From positions 1-6,654 of the forward strand of contig JARKOR010000044.1 in NCBI GenBank assembly GCA_029975625.1: a DNA stretch of 6,654 nt, written 5' to 3'. The notes below the pieces were generated by a model. That model saw only the letters and a program-made list of their open reading frames with translations, ran no database searches and was not told where the DNA came from. Position numbers and translations under genes: made by a program. Shown here piece by piece: positions 4,141 to 6,654 of the stretch. Origin of the DNA: Nanosynbacter sp. Its GTDB lineage: Bacteria; Patescibacteriota; Saccharimonadia; Saccharimonadales; Saccharimonadaceae. Numbering within the stretch: the stretch's first letter is position 1; each line of letters opens with the position of its first letter.

Positions 4141-6634
4141 ATATTACAATATTAAGAATCTTACCTGGCACATAAATCACCTTCTTCGGTGTCTGTCTGG
4201 CGGTAAATTTGGCGACATTTTCATCAGCGAGCGCGGATTGCTCGACTAACTCCCTGTCGGAATCGGCGGGGAGTTCCAGTTTGGCACGAAGTTTGCCATT
4301 TACCTGGACAATTATCGTCATCGTGTCGCTCTGAATAAGCGCGTCATCCCACTTTGGCCAATGATCGCGGTGGATAGTATCTTCGTGGCCGAGCTCATGC
4401 CACAATTCCTCAGTAATATGCGGCGCGAATGGCGCTAGGATTTGCAACAAGCTTTCGAGAGCAAACTGCCATGCGTCACTATGGCCCATACCATCGGATT
4501 CTTTTATTTTGTAGAGCGCGTTTACCATTTCCATCATTGCGGCAACAGCGGTGTTGAACTTTTCATCCTCGATATCGCGAGTAACCTTTTTGATTGTGGC
4601 GTGTGTAATTTTTAGGACATCTGGACCGCTCTTGGAGTTTTCCAGGACAGCATCGCCAGTTTCAATGTACTCTTGAGTTAAGTTCCAGATACGATTAAGG
4701 AAGCGATACGTGCCTGGCACGCCACGAGTGTCCCACGGCGCATCCATGTCGTATGGCGCGATGAACATCTCGTACACGCGCAGCGCGTCCGCGCCGTAGC
4801 CTGAATCCATAATTTCCATCGGGTCAATGACATTACCTTTAGATTTGGACATTTTTTGTCCATCCGGCGCCATGATATACGCATTATACATCATTCGTTT
4901 GAACGGCTCGGGCGTTGGTACGAGCCCAAGTTTGTAGAAAAATCTCATCCAGAAGCGGCTATAGAGCAAGTGCGCTACCGCGTGGTCGGCTCCGTTATAA
5001 TAGTCGACCGGCATCCATTTCTTGGCAAGCTCAGGATCCCATGCCTGCTCCGTATTGAAGGGGTCAATATAGCGAATATAGTACCAGCTTGAACATGCAT
5101 AGCCGTCTAGCGTATCAGTTTCGCGGCGGCCTTCAACCCAATGCTCCCCTTCCGGCTTTGGCTGGGTAATCTCAACCGTCTCGCCCGTTTCGACATGTAC
5201 CCAAACGCGCACCCATTCGTCAACCTGCGCCAAAACAGATGTATTGCCGCCCGTTGGCTTGAAGTCTTCGACTTCGGGCAAAATAACCGGCAAACAGCTG
5301 TCAGCAACGGCGATGGGCTGATGACCCTCGACATGAACCATCGGAATTGGCGCGCCCCAATAGCGCTGGCGGGAAATTAACCAGTCGCGCATTTTGTATG
5401 TGGTTTGCGCATGCCCAGTTTGCTGCTCCTCGAGCCACGCGACAATTTGTTCTCTCGCATCTTCGGACCGAGTGCCATTAAACCGCCCTGAATTTATGAG
5501 TTCGCCCTCACCTGCGTAACACCCGGCATCGGACGAGCCCTCGGGCTTGTCGATAACCTGAATAATAGGCAAATCAAAGTCCGTGGCAAACTCGAAATCA
5601 CGCTCGTCATGCGCCGGAACCGCCATGACCGCGCCGGTGCCATATCCACCTAAGACATAGTCGGCAATCCAAACAGGTATTTTTTTGCCATTGACAGGAT
5701 TTGTCACGTAGCTTCCTGTGAATACCCCTGTTTTTTCCTTGTTCTCCTGCCGCTCGATATCAGACTTGCGAGATGCTGCCTCTATGTATGCCTCAACCGC
5801 TCCGCGCATGTCTGCGCTCGCTAAGCTCTTAGCGAGAGGATGTTCCGGGGCTAGCGCAACGTAGGTCGCGCCAAATAGGGTATCGGGACGCGTCGTGAAT
5901 ACCGTAATAGTCTGGTCGCTGTCAACCACGGAGAACTCGACCTCAGCGCCAACCGACCGTCCAATCCAATTTTTCTGCATGGTTTTGACCATCTCGGTCC
6001 AATCAAGCTGGTCGGTCGCCTCAAGAATCTCATCGGCATATGCGGTAATACGGAAAAACCACTGCTTGAGGTTACGTTTCGTGACGGGATTGCCGCAACG
6101 CCAACACTTACCGCCCTCAACCTGCTCATTAGCTAGGACGGTATTATCCGTCTCGCACCACCACTGCGGCTGCTCTTTTTGATACGCCAAGTCGTGCTTA
6201 TAAAGCTGCGTGAAAATCCACTGCGTCCATTTGTAATACTCGGGGTCGGCAGTTGAGATTTCTTTTGACCAGTCATAGCTATAACCCAAACGTTTGAGCT
6301 GACTAATAAAGTTCTTCTTTGCGACATCATGGGCTTCGCGGGGATTTTTGCCGACCTTAATGGCGTAATTTTCTACCGGCAATCCGAAACTATCCCAGCC
6401 AATTGGGTTATACGCATTGTAACCCTGTTGGCGTTTGGCTCGTACTTTGATATCTGAGAACTGAAAGGTACGGCCGTGTCCGATATGAATGCCCGCGCCC
6501 GTAATACCGGGTAGCATACTCATGCCAAGATATTTCGGTCGAGACGTATCGTGCAGGTCGACGACGTACGTGCCTTCGGTCTCCCAAGTCTGTTGCCATT
6601 TCTGTTCGATTTCGGTTGGATTATAGCGCTTCAT
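4139..6634 (-). CDS. leuS: Leucyl-tRNA synthetase
   Basis: LeuRS activates leucine with ATP and charges tRNA-Leu in the cytoplasm; its CP1 domain hydrolyses mischarged tRNA. At 831 residues it has the usual bacterial length. Class I signatures are HIGH (50-53) and KMSKS (594-598). NPIGWDSFGLPVENYAIK (76-93) is typical of the family. Cys160 and CWRC (177-180) fit the zinc site in ZN-1. The editing domain (about 225-415) has TTRPDT (247-252) and GTGAVMAVPAHDERD (332-346), with the conserved editing Asp at 346. SRQRYWGAPIP (421-431) and RRETDTLDGYACSSWYY (503-519) follow. The anticodon-binding and C-terminal domains close with VQVNGKLRAKLELP and VIYVPGKILNIVI. It lacks the long insert before KMSKS seen in E. 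coli. The start at 6634 matches the family N-terminus and lies 9 nt from a -10 box, without a Shine-Dalgarno sequence. Confidence 0.98.
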   Translation of the reverse strand: MKRYNPTEIEQKWQQTWETEGTYVVDLHDTSRPKYLGMSMLPGITGAGIHIGHGRTFQFSDIKVRAKRQQGYNAYNPIGWDSFGLPVENYAIKVGKNPREAHDVAKKNFISQLKRLGYSYDWSKEISTADPEYYKWTQWIFTQLYKHDLAYQKEQPQWWCETDNTVLANEQVEGGKCWRCGNPVTKRNLKQWFFRITAYADEILEATDQLDWTEMVKTMQKNWIGRSVGAEVEFSVVDSDQTITVFTTRPDTLFGATYVALAPEHPLAKSLASADMRGAVEAYIEAASRKSDIERQENKEKTGVFTGSYVTNPVNGKKIPVWIADYVLGGYGTGAVMAVPAHDERDFEFATDFDLPIIQVIDKPEGSSDAGCYAGEGELINSGRFNGTRSEDAREQIVAWLEEQQTGHAQTTYKMRDWLISRQRYWGAPIPMVHVEGHQPIAVADSCLPVILPEVEDFKPTGGNTSVLAQVDEWVRVWVHVETGETVEITQPKPEGEHWVEGRRETDTLDGYACSSWYYIRYIDPFNTEQAWDPELAKKWMPVDYYNGADHAVAHLLYSRFWMRFFYKLGLVPTPEPFKRMMYNAYIMAPDGQKMSKSKGNVIDPMEIMDSGYGADALRVYEMFIAPYDMDAPWDTRGVPGTYRFLNRIWNLTQEYIETGDAVLENSKSGPDVLKITHATIKKVTRDIEDEKFNTAVAAMMEMVNALYKIKESDGMGHSDAWQFALESLLQILAPFAPHITEELWHELGHEDTIHRDHWPKWDDALIQSDTMTIIVQVNGKLRAKLELPADSDRELVEQSALADENVAKFTARQTPKKVIYVPGKILNIVI

Positions 6635-6643
6635 ATCTCTGAT

Positions 6644-6652
6644 AGTATAGCA
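6644..6652 (-). promoter_or_regulatory. leuS promoter, extended -10; -35 lies outside the window
   Basis: The minus strand reads TGTGCTATACTA at the right edge (-10 hexamer TATACT at 6644-6649). The start site 6 to 8 nt downstream falls at 6638-6636, 2 to 4 nt before the leuS ATG, so the mRNA would be nearly leaderless. Confidence 0.6.
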
Positions 6653-6654
6653 CA

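Noticed and set aside
4139..6634. Recoded UGA (Gly) as in Absconditabacteria/Gracilibacteria
   Set aside because: UGA ends leuS and the 57-residue gene at the expected places, and no in-frame UGA interrupts any gene.
1..6654. CRISPR arrays, insertion sequences, tRNA or rRNA genes, prophage genes
   Set aside because: No regularly spaced repeats, transposase motifs, terminal inverted repeats or cloverleaf-like folds were seen.

Overview
The window reads as a compact chromosomal segment of a Patescibacteria (CPR) member, most likely Candidatus Saccharibacteria (TM7). I base this on the gene order rpmF-nusB-NUDIX-rnc-KH, very short intergenic gaps, shortened ribosomal protein L32, and small membrane proteins that I do not recognise. 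The taxonomy is an inference from gene content; no search was run. TGA is used as a normal stop (leuS, the 57-residue membrane protein), so the recoded UGA=Gly code of Absconditabacteria/Gracilibacteria does not apply.

Layout, left to right. Positions 1-596 (-) hold most of trmD, cut by the window edge. Its promoter interlocks with a divergent + strand promoter that drives a 57-residue two-helix membrane protein (714-887). Positions 888-1228 contain no protein gene but are dense in RNA structure: a long imperfect hairpin after the membrane-protein gene, a bidirectional terminator (1021-1048), a candidate minus-strand small RNA with its own promoter (about 1131 down to 1021), and the terminator of the operon to the right (1177-1213). 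Positions 1229-3503 (-) are an RNA and translation operon, transcribed right to left from a near-consensus promoter at 3549-3577: rpmF (L32), nusB, a NUDIX hydrolase, rnc (RNase III) and a KhpA-like KH protein. The KH gene also has its own internal promoter. A divergent + strand promoter at 3617-3645 drives a 128-residue membrane-anchored protein with a LysM-like outer domain (3696-4082). Its terminator overlaps the end of leuS (4139-6634, -), whose promoter lies at the right edge.

Functionally, the minus-strand genes are core translation and RNA processing: a ribosomal protein, rRNA antitermination, rRNA processing, an RNA chaperone, tRNA m1G37 methylation and tRNA-Leu charging. The two + strand genes are single-gene units for cell-envelope proteins. 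Both use a TATTGACTTTTT-type -35 region, and both have a hairpin at the very 5' end of the predicted mRNA.

The most interesting points are the candidate structured small RNA at 1021-1131, the unexplained folded element at 889-986, the apparently leaderless trmD and leuS mRNAs, and the interlocked divergent promoters at 604-645.
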